Shown here: in pieces, positions 9,991 through 20,539 of the stretch
Numbering within the stretch: position 1 is the stretch's first letter
Layout: each line of letters begins with the position of its first letter
From: Siphonodentalium dalli
Lineage: Eukaryota; Mollusca; Scaphopoda; Gadilida; Siphonodentaliidae
Direction of reading: 5' to 3'
Assembly (NCBI GenBank): GCA_032622095.1
Contig: CP136063.1
Location: 80,143,980 to 80,207,979 of the forward strand
DNA: 64,000 nucleotides
Made by a program: the position numbers and the translations under genes
Notes under the pieces: model-generated
The model's database searches: none
The model's input: the letters and a program-made list of their open reading frames with translations, nothing else
What the model was told of the DNA's origin: nothing

Positions 9991-12030
9991 TAATCAAAGT
10001 AACTGACTTGAAAAATGGAGTGCTAACCCGGTAATGACGACAGTATTACTGGTTGTATACAGTATCAACAGAGGTATCAAAATAACCACAGTAGTGGAGT
10101 TATGGTACCGTTCGCTTATGAAACCGCAGTTTATTAGGGATCGTCACACCGGCAAAAAGTTAAAGAAATCAATATGTCCATGCGGATCTTGTTAAAGATA
10201 TGGTAAGCATTGCGGTGGATTTCACTGTTAAGATAGTCACATCCATTAAACCGCCATTAACAGAAATAATTTATTTTTGACAAATTTTGTTCTTATGCCA
10301 ATCTTAAATATCAAGTAAATTGCGGCATGTTATTGTCATGTTAATAATTAATCTGTGTTATGTGAACAAACGCCAAGTTACGTAAACAAACAGTATGTAA
10401 AGAGTATGCAATAAGCAAAACTCAACACTGAGGAGACCCCCCCCCCCCATTAGTTAAACTTTTGTTAGAAATGCCACCGGGTTGTATACATCATACCGGT
10501 ATACATGTAGCTATCGATAATCTTCACATCTAAAGATTTCAGTGTTTAATGGGTCACCATGAATCACTCTTCTAAATGAACACCACGATGTTGAGTGTTT
10601 TGCATATCGGTCACTATTTATGAGCTATATATAAACAAACGCTTGGCTCACAGAAAGTGTTTTGTTGATAATAACACATTCATATGATCATATATCCTAT
10701 AGGCTATACTATTAGTATATTTTTGAGGTGATTTTCATAATTTGGTAACTTATTTATGAATTATAACCTACATGTATAACGAAGGGCATCCATGCCTTCC
10801 AGTTTCCACAGATATATAAGGAGAATCACTGCATTTTATTTTCATGCTGGCGAATCCGGATTGCATGCATCGTGGTGCAACAGTGGTACATGCTGTGTTG
10901 AAGCGGTAACTTTACCAGGGTGTTGGAGGTCACCGCGGTATAATACTGCAGTATTGCCGGGGTGACACCACGTTAGTGGTTGTCAACTACTTTTAGTATA
11001 CATGTAGCTGGGCATCATATATATATATCATTATATTGTGCATAATATACCGGCACACGTATCATATATTATAATGGTGTAGACTATAATAGACCGGGTG
11101 ACGATTGCCTGTGCTTCAGCACTGTACCATTGCATCAGCTGATTGGTTGAGCCATGTGATGATGCGGCCTGAAAACAGGCTTCAGTGAAATGATTATGAC
11201 TTCCCCCTGGGTGCAGGCCAGAATCTTGCGCTATCCCTCAGAATTGATAATGAGTAAGTGTTGAGCAAATATTAATCGGTAAATTAATTAAAATATTAAG
11301 CTAACAATTCACAATTTTCTTCTGAAAATTTACATTTTAATATTTCTCGACATAATTTTCACCAATAAAAACATATTTGTCGCATTGCAGAGTTAACCGT
11401 ATCTGTAGATATGTTATGATTCAAATGAATGTTGTTGAGCATATTTCAAGCAATTTAAATGAAATTTTTCTTCACACGATAACTAAAATTTATAATTTTT
11501 AGGATTTTAACCTGCCTCATTTTGATCAGCAATTGTTGTGCACACTGATTGAACGTCTATAATCACTCGACAGGTCAAATTATGCCTTGACCATGCCAGA
11601 ATCTGGCTAGAAATTGGACAAACAAAATTTTTTTGGTGTTGACAAAATTAACATGGGAATCTCCATAGACAACGGTAAAATTGCGATAAAAACTAAAATA
11701 ATGCGAAATGAAAGTCGTCATTCGCTAGCCTCGTGCAGAATAATATACGAGTCATGTTCTATAAGATATGTCGTTTTCATTCGATTAATTAGTCTCGTAA
11801 TTAACGGATCAATGACAATCAAAACATTCCACCGCAGACGAATTTCACTGCCGAAAGTTTATAATTGTCAACAACTCACCTTTCGCATATATAATGCGAA
11901 AGAAATCTAGAGTCATTCAAGATCCATAATATAAATACTCATATATACGTAATTAAAACATGAATTACAGACAAAAGGATGAGATTTAACGATGAAATGC
12001 AATAGAATTTCCCCACATCAGTTGCACGGA
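9991..12030. other. gene-free stretch between minisatellite and LINE
   Basis: No gene is recognised. It contains a C12 tract (10437-10448), the isolated minisatellite unit at 11035-11095, an AT run near 11020 and a short hairpin, CTTTCGCA / TGCGAAAG, at 11880-11903. The short frames here lack codon structure or recognisable motifs. Confidence 0.5.
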
Positions 12031-12648
12031 AAACCCCCCTCAAATTCAAATAATGGGAACTGACCCGGATGTAAACAAGAGAGAAGTCACAATTTAGTTT
12101 TCGGAGAATTTAAATCGTTTTAAATCAAGTTTTAGTTGTATTGGTGTAGCAAAAGTTACACAAACTTTGAATTGGTTACCGCAGAACCTCTTGATTTGGT
12201 TGTTTTTGGTTTTCTATGGTGAAGTAGTATTTTTTAGCCTATTACAGGTGTTGACATTTTTTATTATACCTCGAATATTGGTGACTTGGAAAATAACGGC
12301 CAACGGTATTTTTGTTGATGAACTGGAATTCAATGAAATGGGAATAATCTACTCTGGTATACCTAATACATGAACGAAAAGAGATTCTGATGAAGTGTTC
12401 TGCAATTGTTACTGGATTCTGCTATTAATTGGCTAAGAATTGGGTCAATTTAGAATTTATTGCCAAACCTGGTACCTGAACTTAGCTGAAGGCTGGATTC
12501 TGAGATTCTCCTACTCAGTCATTCTCATTTCTGTGCTCTCAGACTCAACATACCCCACTGAACAGGGTATTTCTATCTGCTCTGTTACTAACACAATTCC
12601 TGCTCTGCTTTTGCTCATTAATAAGAGTAAATAGACTAAAGTATCAAC

Positions 12649-15111
12649 ATGATTACTAGAGGCCAAGTGAATGTGAAACAAAGTTCGAAAGAAAATGGTG
12701 AAGATACAAAAGCATCCCAGGCTGTTGCTGAGAAATCTTCAAGAAGATATTACACCTTAAATAAAAAGACTTCTTTATTAAAGAAGTTTAGGACTGCCAA
12801 TTGTATGAAGTTTGATGTGCAAGTCAAGCCAGGTATGCAATATTATCTCCAACTCAGCTCATCTTTATGGCAAGCTTTCAAGAATGCTTCAAAGGAGGTG
12901 CTGAGTTCAGACGAAAGATACGAATTGAAACCATCTCATGGAGTGGATGAACAGGGGATCAAGGTTGACCATCAACTACGTGTGTATAATAAGTCGAAAA
13001 AAGGTGAAGAGAACTCTAGACTGAAATATACCATGAACATTTATGATACAAATTCTTCAGTGCTTGTTAATGGGGTACAGGCTCATTCTTTATTCTACCA
13101 AGAGCACTTGCCGCTGATACAATATAGTATGTTCGAGTTGACCCAGATTGAAGAAATAGATGACATGTTTAAAGATATCCTGTCTCAATCTTCACAAAAG
13201 AAATTTCGAGATAACGTAACAGCTGATTCAAGAAGTAAGCATCTTATAGACAGGCGTGTGTCTAGTAAAAGTGAAGAGACTGCTGACAGTCAACAACACT
13301 CATTCGAATGTGAAACCTCAGCGTCAACTGCAGGATCAGAAGTCATAGATGCTGTTTGTGATTTGTGCTTGAACCCGGCTGAAGAAGATGCTGTATTATG
13401 TCCACAGTGCTCAAATTGGATGCATTACCAATGTCTGAAGCTCTCAGTTGCAACAGTTGAACAAATTGAATCTGTTCCGGACTATAACTATGTATGTCCT
13501 GGGTGTTCCACTTTAGACGATCAAATGAAAGTACCAGCTGCACCATCTTGTTCCTCTTCCAGATTTTCAGGTCCTTCTGTCACAGGCATTGATACACAAC
13601 TACCGGTAAGAAGTGGTCCTGATGTAAATGTCATAACGAATATCTCAACATTAGAAGATGCATCACAAACATCAATGGTAACTTCTCTAAATGGAGTTTA
13701 TGATATACAGCATGTGTCAGATTCAGCTACATGTAATCTGTCATCGCAAACAAACATCAAAGACTTTTGTGACAGTCAGCATGATGATGAAGATAGATGT
13801 ACTACTCTGGAGAGAACTTCCGGTAGCAAAGAACAGGATCAGGTTACTAGTACAGCTGCTCAGAAGGATTTGAAATCGAGAGAACGAAAATTGGCATTGA
13901 AAGAAAAGAAGATCCAGTTAAGAGAACAAGAACTTTGTGAACAATCTCATCAACTAACCCTTGCTCGATCAGAAATTTCAAAACTTGAGAACAAAATTGA
14001 AGAACTCAATAACTCCAACCGAATACTGAGGATGAAGGTGGCTGCAATTCCTGATACCACTGAAAAGCAAGTAAGAATTGATGGACCTGCATTTAACACA
14101 GTAACACCTCCACCTGGATTTATACCTCTAGGTTATGCAGGTAACAAGCAAAACATGTATAATACATGTAACTGGGAGTCTCAACATCCTTGTAATCTAG
14201 AATTTGAAATGCTGAAAAGGAAGAACATCGAGATGGAAGTAAGCATAATGAAGATTCAATCTAAAATTCAAGAACAGGAGATCCAGACAATGAAAAAATC
14301 CATATTAACAAACCATCATGTATCACCACCAATTTCATCTGAAAGCCAGCAACTATTCCATACACATACCGGTACTGGTATAAATAATCCACCTCCAAGT
14401 TCTTATGAAGGCCAACAACTGTATCATCCAAATGTGAGTACATGTAATCCACATTATGTCAACAATGCTGTCAATGGACCTTACAGAAACATGCTACTGC
14501 ACCCAGTGTTGAATGGAAGGGAACAAGTTCAGAATCGGAGGAAGAGATTTGTCCAAAATTCATGGCGAAATACCCGAAATGACTACATGAACCATTATGT
14601 TGATAACGAAACAAATAAGTCGGACAGCATAAGAAGAAGGGATCGATGCTTCGAAGATAACGGGATAGAAATATCTAAAAGGGGTGTGGACACCAACTTA
14701 CAGCAAACATATACAAGTACCGGTAGTACTGAAACTCAACCTGATATCTACAGATCACAAGAAGAAATACCAAATCAGTCAACCAGTCATCAGTCATCAG
14801 TTATTGCTGATGAAGATACAAATAAAACTATACATCAGTCATCAGTCATTGCTAATGTGGATACAAATAAAATCAGTCATCTGCCTTCAGTTATTGCTGA
14901 TGTGGAAACGAATAGAAGTCACAACCCACAGCACCCTCTGAAGACTGTTATAATGGAGAAAACTTGTACCAGAAATGCATCAAATAACATTAATGAAACA
15001 GAAGATGCAGTTGATGAAGTGGATAGAAGTCAAGACTCACAGCATTTTTTATGCGGGGGCCGAGCCTCGGAAGTGACATGGCGGCATCTTCAATCAGCAA
15101 TGAGCATGTAA
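12649..15111 (+). CDS. LINE ORF1 protein with PHD zinc finger and coiled coil (820 aa)
   Basis: This is the putative nucleic-acid-binding chaperone of the LINE. Residues about 45-160 form an N-terminal globular region containing LKYTMNIYDTNSSVLVNG. Residues 237-286 are a PHD finger: C237-x2-C240, a middle CPQC pair, WMHYQC, and a final CPGC ending at C286. Residues about 406-464 are a Lys/Glu/Gln-rich coiled coil (ERKLALKEKKIQLREQELCE). The rest is Asn/Ser/Gln-rich with three copies of a short HQSSVIAD-type repeat at about 718-760. PHD fingers are known from ORF1 of some invertebrate CR1-like LINEs; a chromatin-reading role is inference. The frame is intact. Its last 61 bases overlap the endonuclease frame. 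Confidence 0.85.
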   Translation: MITRGQVNVKQSSKENGEDTKASQAVAEKSSRRYYTLNKKTSLLKKFRTANCMKFDVQVKPGMQYYLQLSSSLWQAFKNASKEVLSSDERYELKPSHGVDEQGIKVDHQLRVYNKSKKGEENSRLKYTMNIYDTNSSVLVNGVQAHSLFYQEHLPLIQYSMFELTQIEEIDDMFKDILSQSSQKKFRDNVTADSRSKHLIDRRVSSKSEETADSQQHSFECETSASTAGSEVIDAVCDLCLNPAEEDAVLCPQCSNWMHYQCLKLSVATVEQIESVPDYNYVCPGCSTLDDQMKVPAAPSCSSSRFSGPSVTGIDTQLPVRSGPDVNVITNISTLEDASQTSMVTSLNGVYDIQHVSDSATCNLSSQTNIKDFCDSQHDDEDRCTTLERTSGSKEQDQVTSTAAQKDLKSRERKLALKEKKIQLREQELCEQSHQLTLARSEISKLENKIEELNNSNRILRMKVAAIPDTTEKQVRIDGPAFNTVTPPPGFIPLGYAGNKQNMYNTCNWESQHPCNLEFEMLKRKNIEMEVSIMKIQSKIQEQEIQTMKKSILTNHHVSPPISSESQQLFHTHTGTGINNPPPSSYEGQQLYHPNVSTCNPHYVNNAVNGPYRNMLLHPVLNGREQVQNRRKRFVQNSWRNTRNDYMNHYVDNETNKSDSIRRRDRCFEDNGIEISKRGVDTNLQQTYTSTGSTETQPDIYRSQEEIPNQSTSHQSSVIADEDTNKTIHQSSVIANVDTNKISHLPSVIADVETNRSHNPQHPLKTVIMEKTCTRNASNNINETEDAVDEVDRSQDSQHFLCGGRASEVTWRHLQSAMSM
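15045..15051 (+). promoter_or_regulatory. candidate -1 ribosomal frameshift heptamer T TTT TTA
   Basis: In the ORF1 frame the codons read CAT TTT TTA TGC, so T-TTT-TTA sits exactly in the X XXY YYZ phase of a -1 slippery site, the heptamer used by lentiviral gag-pol. A one-base backward slip continues directly into the endonuclease frame at 15051. That frame is open back to just after a TAG at 15024, so the usable overlap is short. A GC-rich stretch follows at once (GCGGGGGCCGAGCCTCGG) and can form a short GGGGC/GCCTC stem. Alternatively, the ATG at 15051 may serve as a restart codon. The function is inferred. Confidence 0.5.
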
Positions 15112-15851
15112 TCACCATCAAGACAATAAATGTAAAAAACATCAAGAGTAACCAGATATATACACAGCAACTACTAGATCAATGTGACATCCTATGTATT
15201 CAAGAACATTGGCTATATAAATACCAACAAGGATTTCTGGAAGAATTTCAGGATTCTCATACAACTTACTCCAAATCAGTTGATGAAGATAACATTATAT
15301 CACCGCAAGAGATGCCAAGAGGATACGGAGGTGTTGCCACGTTACTCAAAAGAGAGAAATTTCCTGTTACCAAAATGTTGCCAGATGGATCCCCCAATCT
15401 TATAGTAGTGGAAATACCTGTAGAACCACCGATCTGTTTAATTAATGTGTATATGCCTTCAAGGGGAGATGCTGATAGTGAAGACAGATTTGGATCATAT
15501 CTAGATGAAGTCACAGAAATTTCGAAGAAATATAGAGATACCCATATAATAATTTACTGTGGAGATTGGAACGCTTCTCTTTTGATGAGGGATAATAACA
15601 GGAGAGATGTCAAGCTTGATTGTGCAGCAGATGAGATTGGAATGAAGAGTATCGTATGCTTGCGGCCAACATTTTACCACACAAATGAGAGGGACTTGTC
15701 TCAAATTGACTACATCTTTATCCACAAGACATACCAGGAATTACTAATAGATATTGCAATAGCTGAAAGAAGTGAATTGAATACATCTGATCATGTTCCA
15801 GTCACAGGGAAGATTAAATTGAAGAATGCAATAAAGTACCAGCCCGTATAA
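15051..15851 (+). CDS. LINE ORF2 N-terminal part: APE-type endonuclease (266 aa)
   Basis: The protein would nick target DNA for target-primed reverse transcription. Signature motifs appear in family order: IKTINVKN (Asn), QEHW (Glu), RGYGG, LINVYMPSRGD, IIYCGDWNAS (Asp/Asn), LSQIDYIF (Asp) and TSDHVPV (catalytic His). It lies in the -1 frame relative to ORF1. It ends at a TAA at 15849 where the RT frame takes over. Codon 15834-15836 (AAG) and the RT-frame codon starting at 15836 (GTA) would join in frame if one base were present, so EN and RT were evidently one polypeptide before a single-base loss near 15836. Confidence 0.85.
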   Translation: MRGPSLGSDMAASSISNEHVITIKTINVKNIKSNQIYTQQLLDQCDILCIQEHWLYKYQQGFLEEFQDSHTTYSKSVDEDNIISPQEMPRGYGGVATLLKREKFPVTKMLPDGSPNLIVVEIPVEPPICLINVYMPSRGDADSEDRFGSYLDEVTEISKKYRDTHIIIYCGDWNASLLMRDNNRRDVKLDCAADEIGMKSIVCLRPTFYHTNERDLSQIDYIFIHKTYQELLIDIAIAERSELNTSDHVPVTGKIKLKNAIKYQPV

Positions 15852-18520
15852 AATGGGAGAATTGCAACCAACAGCTATATGAGGACTATGTAAGATGTCA
15901 TCTTAAAAGTGGGAAATCACAGTCACTGTTTGATATGGGTCTAATGATAGAAGATCTCTCCAAAATTCTCAAAACAGCTGCAAAAAAGAGTATTCCGAAG
16001 TTTAAAGAGATGGTCAAGGTTAAGAAGAAGGAACGAGTTTGGTCAGAAGAGATTGCTGCAGCGGTGAAGTTGTCTAAGAAAGCATTTTGGGAATGGAAGA
16101 CGCAGGGTCGACCTAAATCTCCAACAAATAGATTATTGATGAATAGAAAGAGGACTTCGAGATTGCTGAGGAGTGCTCAAAGACTGGAGGCTGTTAACAA
16201 TAGAAAGATGATGATTGAAGAGATTATACAGGCAAAGGGGGAAAACTCGTCACTATTCTTCAAATTAGTGAATAAACAGCGACAAAATAAATCAACAATC
16301 ACTAAGGAACTATTTGTCAATGGAAGGACGCTATCATCAAGTGAAGATATCAGAGAGGGATGGGCAGAGTATTTTGCGGGTTTGGCATCTCCATTGGAGG
16401 ATCCTTTATTCAATGATACATATGATAAAGAAGTTGACAAGGACATATTAGCGATTGAATCTCTCTGCAGTGATCAACATATGCCATTACCGACAATCTC
16501 TGAAATTGAAGTTGAAAAGATAATAAGCAGTTTGAAGAATGGGAAATCAAAAGATCATCTAGGACTTCAAGCAGAGCATATCAAAATGGGAGGGCTGCCG
16601 GTCATCAAGTTTTTAACTGACTTCATCAATCAATGTTTTGAACAGAAGAAAGTCCCAGATATTTTGAAGATTGGAGTTCTTACACCGGTACATAAGAAAG
16701 ATGAAAAGATTCTACCAACTAAGTACAGAGGCATCACAGTCACTCCTATTGTCCTTAAAGTGATTGAAAATATTCTGATCAAAACATCATCAGAGAAATT
16801 AAACCTGACGCAATCCAAGCTTCAAAAAGAATTTACCAAAGGGGTGTCTGCAACTAATGCAGGTGTAATCATCACAGAAGTACTGAATGAAGCAAAGGAA
16901 TCAAAGAAACCATTACATCTTGTTACGCTTGATACTCAGAAAGCTTTTGATGTTGTGCCACATACACATCTGATGAGAAGATTATATCTGGATGAGGTAC
17001 AGGGAGATGAGTGGCTATTGATTAACAACATCTATAAGGACATGACGACGAGAGTAAAATGGGAGAATGAACTGTCTCATCAATTTGATATACAACAGGG
17101 AGTGAGACAAGGAGGAGTCCTATCAGCTGTACACTACAAGAGGTTCAACAATCCAATGCTGCTGAATATTGAACGTCATTACAACGGTGCGAGGATCGGA
17201 CATATTCAGATTCCACATACAACATGTGCTGATGATGTAGCACTCTTGTCTCATGATGGGTCGGAAATGAATGCAATGCTGAAGGAGGTGGAAGATTTCT
17301 CACACTTAAATAGATACAAGATAAATCCGATGAAGAGTGCTGCCTTATCACTAAACATAAAAAATATACCTGCATTGGAGACATTTATGTTTGAAGAAAA
17401 ACCGATTGTTGCAGAAGATAAGTTGACACATGTTGGGCTGGAAAGAAATATTGGAGGAAAGTTAAATGTTGATGAGAGAATCCAGAGAGGACGAAGAACT
17501 GTTTATGCGCTGATGGGTGCGGGTCTACATGGAAGAAATGGTCTGGCTCCAAATGTATCTATTAATCTATGGAATGTTTATGTGCTTCCAAGAATGCTAT
17601 ACGGGATTGAATGTGTCACATACAGTATGACTGAATTGAATTTGCTAGAAATTTATCAGAGAAAGGTGCTGAAACAGTTGCAGTATTTACCACCCAGGAC
17701 TCCTAATGCTGCTGTTTATGCTTTGCTTGGCTGTCTACCGATTGAGGCTGTTATCCACAAGAAGATGTTGTCCCTATTCTCTAGTATTATCCATAACAAG
17801 GGTTCTGTGGAAATCTCCATTGCCGAAAGACAGCTTGCTATGAAGAATTTGGACTCTACTAGCTGGTTTGTGACTGTAAGAAAGGTTTTGTGGATGTACG
17901 AGTTGCCATCAGTTTTTGAAGTAATGGAAAGCCCACTTGATAAGAAGTCCTGGAAGGAGTTGGTAGACAAGAAGGTGCATGAGCTTTGGGAAGGGAGGAT
18001 CAAGGAGGATATGAAGTTGAAATCTTCACTGAAGTATTTGAACCCAGATACAGTACAGATTGGTTCTCCTCATCACTTATGGGTCAGTTTACACTCCAAT
18101 GTTCATGATGTTAATTTGGCAGCAATAAAAGCAAGACTCCTGACTGGTACCTATACACTCCAGAGAAATAGATCTGTTTACAGTCGGCAAAAGGAGAGTT
18201 CGTTGTGTCAACTGTGTAAAGATGGAGAAGAATCAAGGGAGCACTTTCTAACAGCCTGCAGGCATGACCAAATGATTGATGCAAGAGAGAAGGCAATCGT
18301 AAAACTGCAATCTATTATCCCTGACTCTATTCTTACTAACATACTGGCAGATTCTAATCTACTAACTCAGCTCATATTGGACTGTTCAATGTCAGTAATA
18401 GTGGAGATGTTAGACCTACACATGGATCAGTTGACGTTAAATTCTATTGAGATGTGGAGCAGACAATATATTGGGAGGCTCCATAGCATCCGCTCCTCAA
18501 TCCTTACCAGATGTCAGTAG
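15836..18520 (+). CDS. LINE ORF2 C-terminal part: reverse transcriptase and zinc knuckle
   Basis: The first ATG is at 15935 (861 aa), but the frame is open back to about 15836 with linker-like sequence (VPARIKWENCNQQLYEDY), so the ATG is probably not a true start. RT motifs: TPVHKKDEKILPTKYRGITV (fingers), LVTLDTQKAFDVVPH (motif A), QGVRQGGVLS (motif B, about residue 388 from the ATG) and TTCADDVALLS (motif C, about residue 431). The usual Y/F before ADD is Cys here. Near residue 757 a CQLC...H...C zinc knuckle typical of LINE C-termini is intact. Apart from the shift at 15836 there is no stop, so inactivation, if any, is recent. Confidence 0.88.
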   Translation, partial: VPARIKWENCNQQLYEDYVRCHLKSGKSQSLFDMGLMIEDLSKILKTAAKKSIPKFKEMVKVKKKERVWSEEIAAAVKLSKKAFWEWKTQGRPKSPTNRLLMNRKRTSRLLRSAQRLEAVNNRKMMIEEIIQAKGENSSLFFKLVNKQRQNKSTITKELFVNGRTLSSSEDIREGWAEYFAGLASPLEDPLFNDTYDKEVDKDILAIESLCSDQHMPLPTISEIEVEKIISSLKNGKSKDHLGLQAEHIKMGGLPVIKFLTDFINQCFEQKKVPDILKIGVLTPVHKKDEKILPTKYRGITVTPIVLKVIENILIKTSSEKLNLTQSKLQKEFTKGVSATNAGVIITEVLNEAKESKKPLHLVTLDTQKAFDVVPHTHLMRRLYLDEVQGDEWLLINNIYKDMTTRVKWENELSHQFDIQQGVRQGGVLSAVHYKRFNNPMLLNIERHYNGARIGHIQIPHTTCADDVALLSHDGSEMNAMLKEVEDFSHLNRYKINPMKSAALSLNIKNIPALETFMFEEKPIVAEDKLTHVGLERNIGGKLNVDERIQRGRRTVYALMGAGLHGRNGLAPNVSINLWNVYVLPRMLYGIECVTYSMTELNLLEIYQRKVLKQLQYLPPRTPNAAVYALLGCLPIEAVIHKKMLSLFSSIIHNKGSVEISIAERQLAMKNLDSTSWFVTVRKVLWMYELPSVFEVMESPLDKKSWKELVDKKVHELWEGRIKEDMKLKSSLKYLNPDTVQIGSPHHLWVSLHSNVHDVNLAAIKARLLTGTYTLQRNRSVYSRQKESSLCQLCKDGEESREHFLTACRHDQMIDAREKAIVKLQSIIPDSILTNILADSNLLTQLILDCSMSVIVEMLDLHMDQLTLNSIEMWSRQYIGRLHSIRSSILTRCQ

Positions 18521-18624
18521 AAGATTCCCATTTCATTATTCCAGTTCTTTACCGATCCTAATCATTATATGAAATTCAGATTATATGAAATCAGTGTATA
18601 TAGAGAATATAAATTAAAGAAATC

Positions 18625-18785
18625 AAAATTACTCTGACTCAACCGAATCAGAGGTGCTGCGACAAATAAACGCAGGGATATACGAAGACAAGACAAGGCT
18701 GCCTGTGATTCTAAAAATAGAGCAACGTTACGTAGGGGATGCCGATAAAGGCAGATCGGTGATTGGTCGGAACTTTTGACAAAGA
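18625..18785 (+). pseudogene. protein-like fragment of unknown origin
   Basis: One frame from about 18636 reads like coding sequence for about 48 residues (SDSTESEVLRQINAGIYEDK, then TRLPVILKIEQRYVGDA) and stops at TGA near 18778. No family is recognised. It joins directly onto the dispersed repeat at 18850, so it may be the tail of a retroelement gene, but this is weak. Confidence 0.25.
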
Positions 18786-18849
18786 TTTGACAAATTTTTG
18801 ACAATCCGGACAGCGGGTTGGTCGACGCCACAGTGAAGATCGCGGAGAA

Positions 18850-19225
18850 GGGAGCGGCGCAACACACTTCGGGGGTTTGTGGGGTGTGTATTCGCTGGAT
18901 GTCTTATAGTTGCAGTATGTAACTATAATGACTTCGTTAATTGCTTCCGATGTTTAGGTATGAACAATGGCTGGGCCATGCACTCTTGAAGATTTTATGG
19001 CGGGAACACAATGCCTCCGATTTTTGATCCGCATTTAGAAGCTTTCTGGTGTGGTGAATGCAGTAATAAGCCGTAGTTTTTTTTTATAATTTGAAGGATT
19101 AGTTGTTTTAACGGAATTCTGAGGCGGTGCATTCATGTAACCAATATATTTTATATTATAATTTATATTTATGGCTATTAATATGATCTTGAGGGCGTTA
19201 CCATTTCTGATTATGGTTTTCTTGT
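18850..19225. repeat. dispersed repeat shared with 44555-44935
   Basis: About 370 bases match 44555-44935 in the same orientation, starting at ACACTTCGGGGG/ACATTTCGGGTT and running through GTGTTCGCTGGATGTCTTAA-like sequence to ATGGTTTTCTTGTA. A stretch near 18938-18985 could encode NCFRCLG...GWAMHS, resembling a degraded zinc knuckle, but the other copy does not preserve it. Confidence 0.7.
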
Positions 19226-20530
19226 ACTGATTGTGGATCTAAAGCTGAGTCAATATTTTGGTAGAAGTAGCCATTTTGATAACTATGTGAGATGCAACAT
19301 GTCCTTATTTCGACCAAGCCACTATCGCAGGAGACTCAATAAACCACCGGTTTCGCCGAACTCATGTCAGTCCGTTAGGGTACGTTCATACACTCGACAT
19401 TTTGCCAGGCAATATCTGGAAGGCATTTTGGTATAGCAAGCTACAATATGACAGGAACCGAATGTAAAGATGCTTATCAAATGCATCTGTACCACAGCTA
19501 ACAACATACGAAGTATAAACGATGTAGTTCACATATAGTACCGATGCTATCAAAATTTCCCTGTAAATGGCATGATATTATCTTGTAAGAATCAACCATC
19601 CAGGTATTTGATGGTGATGTGTTAGTAGCACTGTTACATTTAGAACTACAGAAATTTTACTTCGCATGTCGTTAGCTTTGGTAAATATGTTTTTTATTTA
19701 TGAATGCTGCCATTCATATTCTGGCGCCATATAGGGCTGTCTATGAGAAAATGGCTGCAAGAAAGGCCGTGCAAACTTGTAAGTGTATGAACGTACCCTT
19801 ATCGAATGGTGCAATTATGCGTGCAATCCGACAACATATCCCCTCCAGTTATTGCGTACGTGCAAACACGATATTGTTATTAATATATTTTTCATATATA
19901 ACATGCATTCGTTCACGACATATGTTCACAACATTACCCGATAGCATCTTATATAGCTTCTGTGGAAATGATTACGTATATATAATATATCTGTCATGCG
20001 TTATCATGCACAAATATGAATTCGTTCACGAGATATGATCGCAACATAACCCGATAGCATCTCGTTTAGTTATTCTGAAAACGATCACGTATATATCAGA
20101 GATTTGTCATGCCAGAAGAGAGGATCTCATCGCAGCCACATGGTACTATTCGCTCTCAATAATAAACAGCGGTGGCGCTCCATGCAGAATCAGAAAACAG
20201 ATTATTCCTTCAGGTAAGTGCAGTTCGATTCCAAATTATCTTTTTTTGTTATTGTAAGAACTATATCATTTTCAGATAATTACACTCACTTAATTTTCTA
20301 TAGTATTTGCCATTAGCTTAGACAGAGCAAATGCATTTAATTAGGATAGTTACATGATTAGGGTCGGATAACTTCGGAGTGACAAGTGAGCGTATTTCTT
20401 CTCATGTGTATTAAACGCACATATTAAACAAAAAGCGAAAATATTTAACTGTGTGCATATGGTCGTATAAAATGTGATCTATGAATACAGGCTTATCGAT
20501 TCTGACATCAGCTTTCCTGGAAGAACTGAT
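19226..20530. other. gene-free stretch with a diverged dimer repeat
   Basis: A segment of about 120 bp is duplicated in tandem at about 19910-19990 and 20020-20110 (shared landmarks TTCGTTCACGA, CCCGATAGCATCT, ACGTATATA). A short open stretch ending in TTCAG|GTAAGT at about 20213 resembles a splice donor but has no partner. No gene is called. Confidence 0.5.
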
Positions 20531-20539
20531 ATCAGAGGC

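Larger units (their letters stand above)
12050..18600 (+). mobile_element. nearly full-length non-LTR retrotransposon (LINE) with PHD-finger ORF1
   Basis: Three consecutive same-strand frames give the order ORF1, apurinic-type endonuclease, reverse transcriptase plus C-terminal zinc knuckle. Non-coding sequence from about 12.05 kb probably holds the 5' UTR, but the 5' boundary is not defined. After the RT stop at 18520 there is a short 3' region with two copies of ATTATATGAAAT (about 18565-18595), perhaps the short-repeat tail common in CR1/L2-like LINEs. No poly(A) and no clear target duplication were found. The clade is not resolved: the RT has KAFDVV, QGVRQGG and CADD signatures. Confidence 0.85.

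Noticed and set aside
18938-18990. Zinc-knuckle-like NCFRCLG..GWAMHS
   Set aside because: The second copy of the repeat at 44640 does not preserve the Cys pattern, so it is probably chance or long decayed.
20130-20225. Exon-like stretch ending TTCAG|GTAAGT
   Set aside because: Donor consensus alone; no acceptor, homologous protein or partner exon could be identified.
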